From positions 119,007 to 183,006 of the forward strand of contig LODT01000009.1 of NCBI GenBank assembly GCA_001606155.1: a DNA stretch of 64,000 nt. The letters are read 5' to 3'. This DNA comes from Tieghemostelium lacteum (Eukaryota > Evosea > Eumycetozoa > Dictyosteliales > Raperosteliaceae). A program made the translations under genes and the position numbers. Each line of letters starts with the position of its first letter. Position 1 is the stretch's first letter. Positions 44,768 to 55,687 of the stretch are shown piece by piece. The notes below the pieces were generated by a model that was not told the origin of the DNA, made no database searches, and worked only from the letters and a program-made list of their open reading frames with translations.

Positions 44768-44987
44768 AAATATATCGCATCCTCCTCCCCCAACCCCCTT
44801 CAAATTAATTCTTTATTTATTAATAAAATAATAATTAAACAAAAAAAAACATCAAATCATTTTTAGTCATATTATCTATTATTTCATTTCATTTTAAAAT
44901 AACAAACACATTAATATAACACACCACACTAAAATGTTTTTTTTAAACTTAAAATGGTAAATGGGGGTTTAATTTATTAATTCTTTT

Positions 44988-45908
44988 TTAATTTCTTCCA
45001 CCTCTGAAACCACCTCTTGAGCCACCTCTTCCACCACGATCTCCACCAAAACCGCCTCTACCACCACCTCTTCCTCCACCAAAGCTATTTCCACCACCTC
45101 TTCCTCCACCAAAACTATTTCCACCACCACGGGCACCTCCTCTTCCACCACCTCCACGTGGTCCTCCTCTACCTCCACGAGAACCTCCACGGGCTCCACC
45201 TCTACCACCACGATCTCCTTTGGTTTTTGGTACTTTTGGTTTTCTATTATATCCCCATACACATATTAGTAACCTATATTTCTAATACAATCTAACTATC
45301 TATACATATTTAAAATACATACGCTTTTGGTTCGGATAAAAATTGTTTTTTGTTTAATAGATTATTTGATCCAATATATATTTTATCACCTTTTTTAAAG
45401 GATTCAGCTTGAACACCAGCTTCTAATTTTACACTAAAATATATTTTATTAACTGGTCCAAATATTTCATCAATGGAACCAATTGGTTGACTGTTGGAAA
45501 ATAGTGCCTTACTGTTGAATTTTGGAACATCTTGATGTGTCAATTCAACTACAATTTGTTTTTCGCATATATGTGTAAATATACCAACCTCTATATAGAA
45601 TATATAATCAATTATAAAATATTAATTTTCTGAATTTCATAATAATATTTGAAATAATTGAGAATTTAAGATTGATTGGAGTCCAATGAATTATATTATT
45701 TTTGATAACAATGTCATTTGAAATCTGAATTAATCTGAAACTCAATTGAGGAGGGTTAATGTATATTACCTATAGTCTGACCAAAATCTCTGTCGCCATA
45801 TCCACCTCTATCTCCACCGCCATTGTTGTATCCACCTCTGCTTCCACCACCATTGTTGTATCCACCTCTTGAGTTACCTCCTCTGCTGCCGCCTCCTCTG
45901 TATGACAT
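44988..45908 (-). CDS. gar1: Gar1, H/ACA snoRNP protein
   Basis: Three exons on the minus strand: 45908-45770, 45590-45323 and 45243-44988, 663 nt (220 aa). Gar1 is a core protein of H/ACA particles that guide pseudouridine formation in rRNA, acting in the nucleolus. Both ends are RGG/GGR-rich (SYRGGGSRGGNSRGG; KGDRGGRGGARGG). The central domain is typical: TIEVGIFTHICEKQIVVEL, PKFNSKALFSN, PIGSIDEIFGPVNKIYFSVK, KKGDKIYIGSNNLL and the basic PKAKPKVPKTK. An open frame rich in Glu/Val on the same strand is only an out-of-frame reading of the RGG repeats. Confidence 0.95.
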
Positions 45909-46274
45909 TGTATATATATATTATAAAGTTGTAAGAATGGAGACTCGGTTTGTCAAAAAAACGAAAAAAAAAAAAAAAATTTTATTTTTTTTGATCAAAG
46001 TTGATATTGCGCTAATCACTCAAGTTGTCCTTTTTTTTAATTTTATCACTCTATTTTATTTTATTTTTGTTTTAATATGGAGTTTACAACCAAGCTTTTG
46101 GAAGTGCCAGAATAGCACCAAAGAACTATTATAATTATTAATTTTTATTTTTATTTTCAATTTTATTTCAAAGAAATAAAAAAAATATTATAAATATATA
46201 TTATATTTTTAAAATATATAAAAAATTATTTAGTTTTTTAATACATCAATATCCAAAATAGAAAATAGTAATAG
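45909..46274. promoter_or_regulatory. Divergent promoter region, gar1 / Uma2-like gene
   Basis: 366 bp between divergent start codons, extremely AT-rich at 46135-46240. Holds A16 at 45964 and T runs. No coding signal. Confidence 0.45.
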
Positions 46275-47328
46275 ATGTTAAAAAAAACAATTGACGTAAT
46301 AGAATTCATTCCCCATAAGAAAAACAATACCAAAGTTACTTCAACAGTAAATAATATACCACTTAAACTTAAACTAAATGGGACATGGAGTAAAAAGATA
46401 AACCATTTGAGAACTGTAAGTACTCTATTAAGATTGTTATATTTTATCATTTATTAATGTGGCTTTATAGCAACATGAAAATAATATAAAAACAGAAGAA
46501 AATGAAACCAATAATGGCTATATTATTGAAGCAGATGTTAATTATGAGGATTTCATTAAATATGCAGATGGATTATTATGTGACACTAAAGATAGAGTTT
46601 TCTTTATTAATGGAAGTGTTTTAATATATGAATTTGTTACAGATATTCATGAACAAACAGCAAGTTTCATAGTTGGAGAGATAAAATATCATAATAATAA
46701 TACAAGAAACTCATTAAATATCAGTGGTGCATCCAGAATAACTTTCAATGCAGGAACAGCAGCAATCCCCAACAATGTTTCATATGAACCTGATCAATCA
46801 ATTAAACCACAAAATAGAGTTGGTCCACAAGCCAATAATACTGGACTTCCATTTCCTACTCTTGTTGTAGAGGTTGGATATTCTCAGTCTCTTCAATCTC
46901 TGAACACTAAGGCCCTCCAATACCTTAACCCAAATATCAATATTCAAATGGTCATATGTGTTAAAATTTGGAATCGTTGTCCAAATAATACTTTCAGGGC
47001 TTTAATGATGTTTTATAGAAGAGGTTTTGCAGGTACCAATCCTGAACAAATTATTTCATTTGGTACCGCCCCACTTCACCATGAGACCAGAAATACAATA
47101 AATGGATGGAATTTAAATGCAAACCAATTATCGGGTTTTGGTATCACAGTAAACGGAATCCCCACACCAGTCTGTAACCAAGCTGGAATGGCCCTTTATA
47201 CTTTACAAATCCCAAGTGCGGATTTATATAATGGTGTTGCTGCTGGTGTCCCTGTTTGTGTTCCCGCCACTATCCCTTTGGATTTATTTGATTTACAAAC
47301 TCTTATCAATAGAATTCCACACTTCTAA
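46275..47328 (+). CDS. Uma2-like PD-(D/E)XK nuclease-fold protein
   Basis: Two exons, 46275-46415 and 46471-47328, both phase 0, 332 aa. The core is like the bacterial Uma2 (DUF820, putative restriction endonuclease) domain: NYEDFIKYADGLLCDTK near the start, VGEIKYHN, then LPFPTLVVEVGYSQSLQSL with the conserved VVEV, ALQYLNP and MVICVKIW. Uma2 proteins are common in bacteria and scattered in fungi and amoebae. The C-terminal 100 residues (FYRRGFAGTNPEQI...) are not part of the known domain. Nuclease activity is not proven; the E of VVEV and a later Lys (CVKIW) could be catalytic. No signal peptide. Confidence 0.72.
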
Positions 47329-47638
47329 AATGTACACATTTTCATATTTGAACCATTTACATATATTAATATATATTTATATAAATCTATATTTTGCTCT
47401 ACCACAACGATCGTGATTTATTTAATTTTGAAAAACGATTATGCATATTATACAATTTTTTATTAATAATAAAAGATTTATATAACAAATAAATACGTTT
47501 TGCGTATTATACTAAATTAAATAATTTTAAAATTGTGTACACCCCATTCTTTATTTGAAAAATTTACACAAAATTTCAAAAAAAAAAAAAAAAAGATATT
47601 TTATTTTCTCTTCACAACAGTTAATATATTAAAGCAAA
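47329..47638. other. Spacer
   Basis: 310 bp, AT-rich, with an A16 run at 47579-47594 and a small C/T-rich region just before the next ATG. No ORF or structure of note. Confidence 0.45.
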
Positions 47639-48009
47639 ATGGTTAAAGTTGAATTATATACATCATCTGCCACTGGTATGATGAAAATTAAAAAGGATCA
47701 AACTGCAATTAAAAATTTGTTAGATGCCAAAAAAATTCAATATATTGGTATGTATATAAAATATGGTATTTAGACCTCTTTGTCTCAATAACAATAATGT
47801 TTACACAACTTCAATATATATACACATATGTATATAACCACTTTATAGAATATGATGTTGCAAGTGACCAAGAAAAGAGAGAACACATGAAAGCTACTAG
47901 TGGTTCAACTGTTTTACCACAATTGTTTGTCAATGGTAAATTTGTTGGTGAATATGATGATCTTGTCATGTTGGAGGAAGATGGTAAATTCATTGACTTG
48001 TTCAAATAA
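47639..48009 (+). CDS. SH3BGRL-like thioredoxin-fold protein
   Basis: Two exons, 47639-47747 and 47849-48009, 270 nt (89 aa). SH3BGR/SH3BGRL proteins have a glutaredoxin-like fold, lack the redox CxxC, and act as small adaptors. Seen: VKVELYTSSATGMMKIKKDQ with no Cys at the usual active site, then YDVASDQEKREHMKATSGS, VLPQLFVNGKFVGEYDDL and MLEEDGKFIDLF, which follow the family pattern (QIFNGDxYCGDYD). Length fits. Likely cytosolic. Confidence 0.9.
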
Positions 48010-48422
48010 ACAATTTTGAACAAACATACAAAAACACCTCAGGTGGTACCCAATGTAAAATTATCATTTAAAAAATAAATATTATTTATGTTTAGGTATT
48101 TTCTTATCTATCAGTAAAAAACAAACACATAAAATCTTTAAGTATAAAGAATAGGTAAAGCATAAGATTTCAAATTAGATGATATTGATTAAATCTGATC
48201 AAATTAAAAAACTCATTTTTGCTTCCATACTCAAAAGTTTTTAGTTTTGTAAATTGTTTTCCAATTTTTTTTTTTCAACTCTGACCATCCAAATTCACTA
48301 TTTATTTAAAAATAAAACCCTACCATTTTATAACTGAAAAGGTAATAGATATTTAGTAGATAGCAGAAGAGAGAGAGAGAGAGTGGGAGAAAGCTTAGAG
48401 TATTTTTATAGATATAAATAGG
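48010..48422. other. Spacer
   Basis: 413 bp with a (GA)n run at 48368-48383 shortly before the CNOT11 start. No ORF or RNA gene seen. Confidence 0.45.
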
Positions 48423-50116
48423 ATGATAAGTTCTAAAGATTTAGTAACTTTATTATCATTGCTATCTGAAGATGATAAATCACTAGAGGCTGTATCAACG
48501 ACCTTCTATCGAACATTTAATAAGATTGATCATTTTAAGATTGGATGTGCAATTTATACAATGATGAAAGATGGTTTCATTCGAGATCCCACACATCGAT
48601 TGATATCATTTTACATTCTATTCAGTCTCTATAAACCTGATATATATAGTCCAATATCTTCATCTTCTTCATTGTCATCATCTTCATTACAAGATGAGAG
48701 CAATAGTACAGTAGTAGCAGATAATAATTCATCACCACCACCACAATCATCATCGTCATCATCTTCAAACCAAAACAGCAGCAACAGCACAAATATCAAT
48801 CCTACATCATCAACATCAACATCACCATCACCACCAATCTCCATATCTAATCACACTATTCTAGACTATCCCATTGTATTTAATCCATTTTTACCACTAT
48901 ATATCAATGAATTGGAAAAACAAATCAATGAGGAACTAAACCAAAATCAAAACAAAAACAATAATAATAATAATAATAATAATAATGCATCAAATTATAA
49001 TTCAAATATTTATAATTCAATAGAAAAACACTATTTAATATACTTTTTAACATATTTACCAAAAGATGTATGTATATTATTAACTCCCTAATGATGATTT
49101 GGTATATTAATCTTGTTGTACAATAGTTTATAAAAAAAACATCAAAAGAGATTTTAAAGTCGGATTCGATAGCAGTGACGAATAATGATATAGATAGGTT
49201 GAAACTTAATGAATATAAACAATTTTATCTAGATAGATTACCATATCATATATTTCCTTCACTAAAAAGTATTGGAATTTCACCATCACTATTTTATTTC
49301 TCCAATACACCACCTGAATCACCAATCAATAGTAATAATAATATGAATAATAATGGGATTGGAAATCCAAGTAAACAAGAATTGAAATTACAAACATTTG
49401 AACCACAATTTAATAGAATAGCACCACCTTTGTATAAGCCTTTGACAACAATTTGGATAAATAATTCGATAAATCATAGTCTATTGTTGAGTCCTACTAT
49501 GGGATTTTCATCAGTGACTAATTCCAAGAAGATTGTTAGAGATCTAATGTCAAAGGCTATAAGGGGAAGACTAAAGAGAGCACAGATTCAACAGATTAAA
49601 ACTGAATTGGAATCGGATCCTAATTTGGTTTTATATTCTGGACTGGTTCCCAAGAAACTACCAATACTCGTAGAGAACAATTCGGCAGTTGCCATTGAGG
49701 CACTACTTAAACTTATACATTCACCAGACTTTAAAGAGTACTTTCAGGTTCTGATTAGTATGGAGGTTAACTATAGGTCAATGGAAGTCGTAAATGCTTT
49801 GGCAACTAGTGTGGAACTGCCCAGTCATTTCATACCAATGTATATCAATAACTGTATGATTACATGCAACAATATAAAGGATAAAGCACGTCAACAGAGG
49901 TCAGTTCGTTTGGTTTGCGTCTTTATTCAGAGTTTAATTAGAAATAATATCATTGATATCAAGGATCTCTTTGTGGAGTTACAATCATTTTGTCTGCTAT
50001 ATTCTAAAATCTCACGTGAAGCCATATCTCTCTACAAACTAATCAATGATGAATCACAATCCACTTCTATTTCAGCCAATGAGACTAATGATTCCACAAT
50101 AGATAACCAAAATTAA
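48423..50116 (+). CDS. CCR4-NOT complex subunit 11 (CNOT11) homologue
   Basis: Two exons, 48423-49067 and 49127-50116, 544 aa. CNOT11 joins CNOT10 as a module at the N-terminus of CNOT1 in the deadenylase complex that shortens mRNA tails. The N-terminal part is short-helical (LVTLLSLLSEDDKSLEAV; PTHRLISFYILF). A Ser-rich stretch and Asn run follow. The C-terminal CNOT11 domain is well kept: RDLMSKAIRGRLKRAQIQQI, PNLVLYSGLVPKKLPILVEN, SAVAIEALLKLI, SMEVVNALATSVELP, IPMYINNCMITCNNIKDKA, RLVCVFIQSLIRNNIIDIKD and CLLYSKISREAISLYKLI. Gene order around it does not suggest any functional link. Confidence 0.92.
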
Positions 50117-50547
50117 AATAAAAATAATTTAATTGATTCAATTTCATTTCAATTAATTTTTTATTATTATAATGTTCACAGTGTGATTTTTGAATTGTAA
50201 ATGTGTTTGTGGTAATGTGGGTGGAAATGAATTCTCATAAAACAATCAAACACTGTCATAGTCGTTAGTGATCAAATTTTTATTTTTTTTTTTTTTTTTT
50301 GATTTTTTTTTAGTTTTCTTTATCCAAAAATTTTATTTGAATTAAAAACAGATCCACTCTACTTTACCAGTTTTTACCATTGGATTATTATTTATAATTT
50401 AATTAAACAATTTTGTAATTTATTGTATTTATATCTATATTTATTTTTATTTAATTTATATATATATATTTTTAATATTTTAGATATTGTAATAATTTCA
50501 TTGTGACTAGAAGGGGTTTTGCAGAAACAGATACACACAAGTCCAAA
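50117..50547. other. Spacer
   Basis: 431 bp, AT-rich, with a T19 run at about 50282-50300 and (TA)n near 50460. It should contain the promoter of the RhoGAP gene. An in-frame open stretch just before 50548 lacks an ATG. Confidence 0.45.
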
Positions 50548-52383
50548 ATGCAATTCTCTAAAAAAATTAAAAAGTCAATCTCCATTACCAAACAAAATTT
50601 AATGGAGAAGACAAGTAATAGAGAAAATACATTAGAACCAGAGGAAATGAAATTATTAGAAAAAGTATATATATCATTGGCACTACAACTTTTTTTTTTT
50701 TGTTTTTTTGATTAAATAATAAAATTGAATTATTAATTGAATAATATATTATATTAATATAGCAAATATCAGAATCAAAAGGTAATCTAAGAAAATTGAC
50801 AAAATCAATTCAAAAAGAAACTCTTAGTTCTGGAGTTTCCATTCAAGATGGAACAGAACTCAGTAATAATTTTATAGATTATAGTGTATTTCTAAGAGAA
50901 AATTATCCAGATCTTGTAATATTATCAGGTGTTTTATCAAAAATTGGTGAATTCCAAGCTGGTTTTGAAGATTTAAAAGCAAAATTGGTATGTTTAAACA
51001 GACAATTTCAGAGTGTGTGGTTAGTGTGAGTGTGTGAATATAATTAACATAAACAAAATTTATTTGCTATATTAGAATACTTCTTTAATTAATGAAGTTA
51101 GTAATCCATTAAAAAGTTTAACCAAAACAGAATTGGTTCAAGCTCAAAATCAAAAGAAAGAATATGATAAAGTCAGGGTCAGTTATGATGCCTCACTCAG
51201 TGAGTTGAGTCAATTGAAAAAGAAAAAAGACACCAAACCACAGAAAATACAGGAACAAGAAATAGAATGTGAAACTATGAAACAAAAGTTTGAGAATGCA
51301 GGTCAAGAGACTACCTCAGTTCTTCAGGATACCAATGTCATTTCAGAGTTTGAGACTATAGAGAAACTCTGTGACTACTTGGACAGCTACCACACATTTT
51401 TTACAAAAGGCTACAGATGGTTGGCACAGATGATTCCTGATATCTATGAATATAGGTTATATGTTGAGAAGAGAAAGGCTGAATTGGAGAAATCTAAGGT
51501 TAGAATGTCTATGATGTTGTCTCCTACTAAAGGCGCACAAGAGGCACTGAAGAACAAGGTGTTTGGCGAGGATCTTTCGGTACTTTTACAAAAGGACCAA
51601 AGTGCAATTCCCAGATTTATCATTCGTGCTTTTCATTCTATAAGAAACCATATAACAGAGGAAGGGTTATTCCGTCTCTCTGGTACCAAGAGAATTATAA
51701 TGGAGGTTAAAAAGAACATTGATGAAGGTAAAGAATACAATCTCGATGAGATTACAGATGTACATGTTACATGTAATCTCGTTAAGCTCTTCCTTAGAGA
51801 GCTTCAACCTGAACCTCTACTTACCTACTCTCGTTACAATGATCTTATCGATGTCTGCAATATCGAAGATCCAAACGGACGTGTTGCAAAAATTCAAAAA
51901 GTTGTACAATCTCTACCTAAACACTATTACAATCTGTTACATCATTTGATGCATTTGTTGTACCAGATATCGCAGACACCTAAATCAAAGATGGGTCCTG
52001 CTAATCTTGCTACTGTTGTTGGACCTAATATCCTGGTATCACAACACGATGTTGTAGTTGAAGATATCGCATTAGGAAACATGGTTATAACCACAATGAT
52101 TCAAAACTTTGAGAAGATATTCAATGGTGCACCTCAACTAGTTCAAGAGGTTTTTGTACAATCTACAACCTCAACTTCCACACTCAATACCTCCTTTACA
52201 ACTACAGCTACCAACAGCAATGGTAACTTTAGATCTCCATCTATAGACAATTCATCAGATCAACATCAAATTCCCATCTATTCTGGTGTTCCAATGAAAA
52301 ATAAACATAATGACGATGATGATTGCTCAACTCTAGGTGACAGTTTCGATGAAAATGAAGCTGTTGAGCTATCAGATGACTAA
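50548..52383 (+). CDS. BAR-domain RhoGAP
   Basis: Three exons: 50548-50664, 50763-50987 and 51076-52383, all phase 0, 549 aa. The N-terminal half (about 1-240) is a BAR-like coiled coil that would sense or bend membranes (SISITKQNLMEKT; KELVQAQNQKKEYDKVRV-like helices; FETIEKLCDYLDSYHTFF). The RhoGAP domain follows (about 280-460): IPRFIIRAFHSIRNH, EEGLFRLSGTKR with the arginine finger, DVHVTCNLVKLFLRELQPEP, and MGPANLATVVGPNIL. The arginine and the KLFLRELPEPL block are intact, so it should be an active Rho/Rac GTPase-activating protein. Ser/Thr-rich then acidic tail. Dictyostelids have similar Gac proteins; I do not assign a specific one. Confidence 0.9.
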
Positions 52384-52529
52384 ATCCTAGTTTAATTTAA
52401 ATTTTCACATATTTCCTATACCATCAATTTTAAAATAAATCTCCTTCCAAACCATCTCAAACCTCAACCCTTTTAAATTTTTTTTTTTAGCAAAATTCCA
52501 TTTCATTTTCTAATCACCCCACCGACATT

Positions 52530-54308
52530 ATGTCTTTTTCAGTCAAAAATTATAAAAAAATGTATATAAATGAAGAAGAAGAAATCTTAATAAACAATAG
52601 TAAATTTAATAACAACAACCATAGATATAGTGAAATTGTTGATCTAAATAGAGAGTTTGGTATTAACAATAACAATAATAAAAACAATTTTAAAGAACAA
52701 GATGAAGAAGAATATAATAATAAAGAACTATATAAACAAAAGAGAAGATTAGGTTTCAAAGAAAAAGTTATACCCATTGTTATACTAGTTATAATAACGG
52801 CAATGGTTATTGGATTAGTAGTATTTAGTATACCATATGACAGTAGTAGTAATAGTTTTAATTTATCACCTTTTGTAATCAATATAGACGATCAGTTATT
52901 AACTGTAGCTATAGAATCTCGTCAATATCTTTTATCTGTACATAACTCAACCATTACAAAACTGGATTTTGTCATTTTGTTGATGGAACCTGGTGGATCA
53001 TGGTCAATGGCCACATTTAATGGTGATGCACTATCGAATGCCACGGAATGTGCTTATCTACCATTTCTAGCATCAGCTGTAAACTGGTGTATACAGAATG
53101 GGAATGATCCACATTGTCTACAAATGGTCGCACAGCCAATGATGGATTCATTCTCATCGATTACCACTGGTATTCTGATTGATATCATTACCAATGCACC
53201 GAATAAACCTTTTCCACAAGGACCTACCTCGAGCGCATTCCAGCAATGGCAATCTCAGAGAATGTATGTCGAGAATTTCTTGGATTCCATTGGATTACTT
53301 GGTAACCAGACACTGATAAACAAAGTTTACCCATCCAATTCCGGACCTACTCCAAGCCAAGGTGAGGGTATGATCTATAATATAACCGGTCCAAATTATA
53401 TGGATCCTTATAATGCAGCAATGTTGATGCTTTATATAGTGCATAGTGGGATACTTTCTAGTGGAACCTCATATATGACCGATCTTATCAGTCGACAGAC
53501 ATTTTCGCAGTATACATCATTAGGGTTTGGATTACCTCCAGGAAGTATCATACATTCAGTTTTGGGTACTACCAATACTGATGTTAATGAAATTGCTCAT
53601 ATGGTTCTACCTAATGGAAATGAAATTATAATCAGTGCATTTTCAGATGGATACCAAAACTATGGGTATACACCATACCAATCATCTATATTAGGCATGT
53701 TTACTGAAAATTTGTTGGAAAATTTAAATCTAAATCAAGGTAACCCACCCAAGATCATTATCAGTGCTACATATTGTAATCAGCTGAACGATGGAAATGT
53801 GGTGACTGTAAAAGGTCCTTGGTTGATTGGTGAGTCTATTCAAGCTTATAATAAGACATTTTACTATATACAAGGGACAGGAGGTAACAACTACGATAAC
53901 TCAAGTTCTGAATCATCAACTGTCAACAATAGTTATACAATTGAATATATGATTGATATTCAAGTTTCAGGTCTGTATGAAGTGTGTGTTTGGTTCCCTT
54001 CTTGTTCCAACCATTCCACAGTAAGCTACTCAATATCACCTAATGATCAAGGACCCACATGGGACACTACATCCTACAAACCCACTTACACCTACTACAT
54101 TAGCCAGATTCACTATGGTGCAAGATGGATCCTGCTAGATTCATTCTACTTCCTTCAAGGTAACAAACCAACTATTACAATCTCTACATGGGGTGTTCCA
54201 ACTACATCCACAGTGGTAGCTGATACTATAAAACTTACCATGTGGCCAAATGTTAAGGGTATTCCAGGTTTCTCTCCAAACTTTGTCTTAGAAAATACAC
54301 AAGATTAA
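52530..54308 (+). CDS. Membrane-anchored beta-lactamase-fold protein with golvesin-type C-terminal domain
   Basis: Single exon, 592 aa. The N-terminal 75 residues are cytosolic and Asn/Glu-rich. One membrane helix follows (VIPIVILVIITAMVIGLVVF), so it is probably a type II protein with the rest outside. Residues about 110-400 look like a class A beta-lactamase/D-Ala peptidase-type fold (FVILLMEPGGSWSMATFNGD), but where SxxK is expected the sequence reads NATECAYLPFLA, so the catalytic Ser and Lys are absent. The C-terminal 130 residues match the golvesin domain: IQVSGLYEVCVWFPSCSNHS, VSYSIS, WILLDSFYFLQGN and STVVADTIKL. Such domains likely bind cell-wall sugars or peptidoglycan (inference). 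Confidence 0.72.
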   Translation: MSFSVKNYKKMYINEEEEILINNSKFNNNNHRYSEIVDLNREFGINNNNNKNNFKEQDEEEYNNKELYKQKRRLGFKEKVIPIVILVIITAMVIGLVVFSIPYDSSSNSFNLSPFVINIDDQLLTVAIESRQYLLSVHNSTITKLDFVILLMEPGGSWSMATFNGDALSNATECAYLPFLASAVNWCIQNGNDPHCLQMVAQPMMDSFSSITTGILIDIITNAPNKPFPQGPTSSAFQQWQSQRMYVENFLDSIGLLGNQTLINKVYPSNSGPTPSQGEGMIYNITGPNYMDPYNAAMLMLYIVHSGILSSGTSYMTDLISRQTFSQYTSLGFGLPPGSIIHSVLGTTNTDVNEIAHMVLPNGNEIIISAFSDGYQNYGYTPYQSSILGMFTENLLENLNLNQGNPPKIIISATYCNQLNDGNVVTVKGPWLIGESIQAYNKTFYYIQGTGGNNYDNSSSESSTVNNSYTIEYMIDIQVSGLYEVCVWFPSCSNHSTVSYSISPNDQGPTWDTTSYKPTYTYYISQIHYGARWILLDSFYFLQGNKPTITISTWGVPTTSTVVADTIKLTMWPNVKGIPGFSPNFVLENTQD

Positions 54309-54499
54309 TCTTGACATAAATCAATATATTTATATATAAATTACAATAATTAATGAAGATCTTTATGTGTTTTATTTAAGATCAATTCATAAGGATATAT
54401 TTATTTTAATTAATTTAGGTTAATCAGTAAAAATTTGTATTAATTTTGAATTGAATTGAATGGAATCTAGTATACTGATTTCATTTGGTTATTATAATT

Positions 54500-54625
54500 T
54501 TATATAATTCTGAAAGCTCCTTTAGCAACATAGGTGGATCTCGCTTTTCTTGGTCCTTGAGGTGGTTGTGGTGGAATTGTTATTGAAGTAGTTATAGTCG
54601 AAAAATTAAAATTTGGAGATGACAT
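54500..54625 (-). CDS. 41-aa microprotein
   Basis: Short ORF on the minus strand with ATG at 54625 and TAA at 54500-54502. The product is Thr/Pro-rich then basic: TITTSITIPPQPPQGPRKAR followed by STYVAKGAFRII. The Pro/Gly/Lys codon use and clean ATG suggest it is real, but it is very short and I cannot classify it. It could also be the terminal exon of a longer gene. Confidence 0.4.
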   Translation of the reverse strand: MSSPNFNFSTITTSITIPPQPPQGPRKARSTYVAKGAFRII

Positions 54626-55148
54626 TGTAGGGAAGTGAATAAAAATTTATCGATAAATTTTTTGGATTAGAATAAAAAAAATATCTTCTGGTATCCAAAT
54701 CATTTCTCCACAAACATTTTCCAAAAATTTTGAACCAAAAGTTTGGTGATTTATAATTCAAATAATTATTTTGTTATTGTATTTAGAAAAAACTTTTAGT
54801 TTATAATGAATGAATTAGAGTAGGTAGATCTCCCTGTTGGATACTCTAAATAGGACATTAAATTATTACAATGATATAAATTCAACTCAACAACAACTAA
54901 ATATCATAAACAATTTCAACCATATACTTTGAAAAAATGATGGTTGTGCCCAATCATCCAACCGTATGTAGTGCTTCAATTCCCCCTTAATCAAATTATT
55001 GCACTTCCTGCACATGGACCAATATGATAATTCATTGTATTGGGGATGTAAATGGTTTCAAGTTGGATTTATCATCACACCCAATGAATTAATTCAACTT
55101 CATGATTTTCAATATATTTATTTATTAAATAATTGTTCATCACCATAT

Positions 55149-55331
55149 TTACAGAAAGCTTTCATACTTAAGATTACCAGGCTCATTACGTAACTTCACA
55201 TTATCAAGAGATTTACCACCTCTTTTACTTGTATCTTGAGTGATACCCAGCTGTTTCTTTGAATAAAATCCATCTGTGTGAACTCTAACAATGTCATTAA
55301 TAAATGGGACTAATCTCACAAGGTCTATCAT
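55149..55331 (-). pseudogene. Possible DNA-polymerase-like relic (HTDGF motif)
   Basis: A 60-codon open piece on the minus strand. It reads IVRVHTDGFYSKKQLGITQD and later DNVKLRNEPGNLKYE. The pattern of a hydrophobic strand plus HTDGF, then a later LG/GNLKYE block, resembles motif C and the following region of family B DNA polymerases (usual YxDTDS ... lGkwK.E), as found in some mobile elements and DNA viruses. No other polymerase motifs are nearby, the frame is closed on both sides, and flanking sequence is AT-rich. If correct it is a dead fragment of an integrated element; the resemblance is from memory and may be chance. Confidence 0.3.
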
Positions 55332-55669
55332 ATTATTTAAATGAATTAATACTCTGTTGACCTATTGTATTTCCTTCATAATGCTTGAATGAGATGATGA
55401 TATCCAGGATCTAATTCAAAGTCAAAAATAAAAGGGAAAAATCAAAATACTTTTATAAGATTAAGATTATATTTTTGTGATATTTTTGAATTAGAAGGTT
55501 GCACAAATACACAGAAAACTGTGATATTTATTTGATCTGTAAGGGCAGTTGTGCATTCTAATTTAATACTGTATTTTATATAAATGATTATATTAAAATG
55601 TTTTAATATGCCGGTAATTTAGTGCAAATAAAATGAAAAGACACGGGAAAAATCAAATATCATTTGGGG

Positions 55670-55687
55670 TTTTGACAATTGTCAAAA
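55670..55687. repeat. 18-bp perfect palindrome
   Basis: TTTTGACAATTGTCAAAA reads the same on both strands. It lies in gene-poor DNA. A second small inverted repeat (CCGAAAT ... ATTTCGG, 4-bp loop) is at 55843-55860. Confidence 0.8.

Noticed and set aside
44969-45262. Glu/Val-rich 97-codon minus-strand ORF
   Set aside because: Out-of-frame reading of the Gar1 RGG repeats; the spliced Gar1 frame explains this DNA fully.
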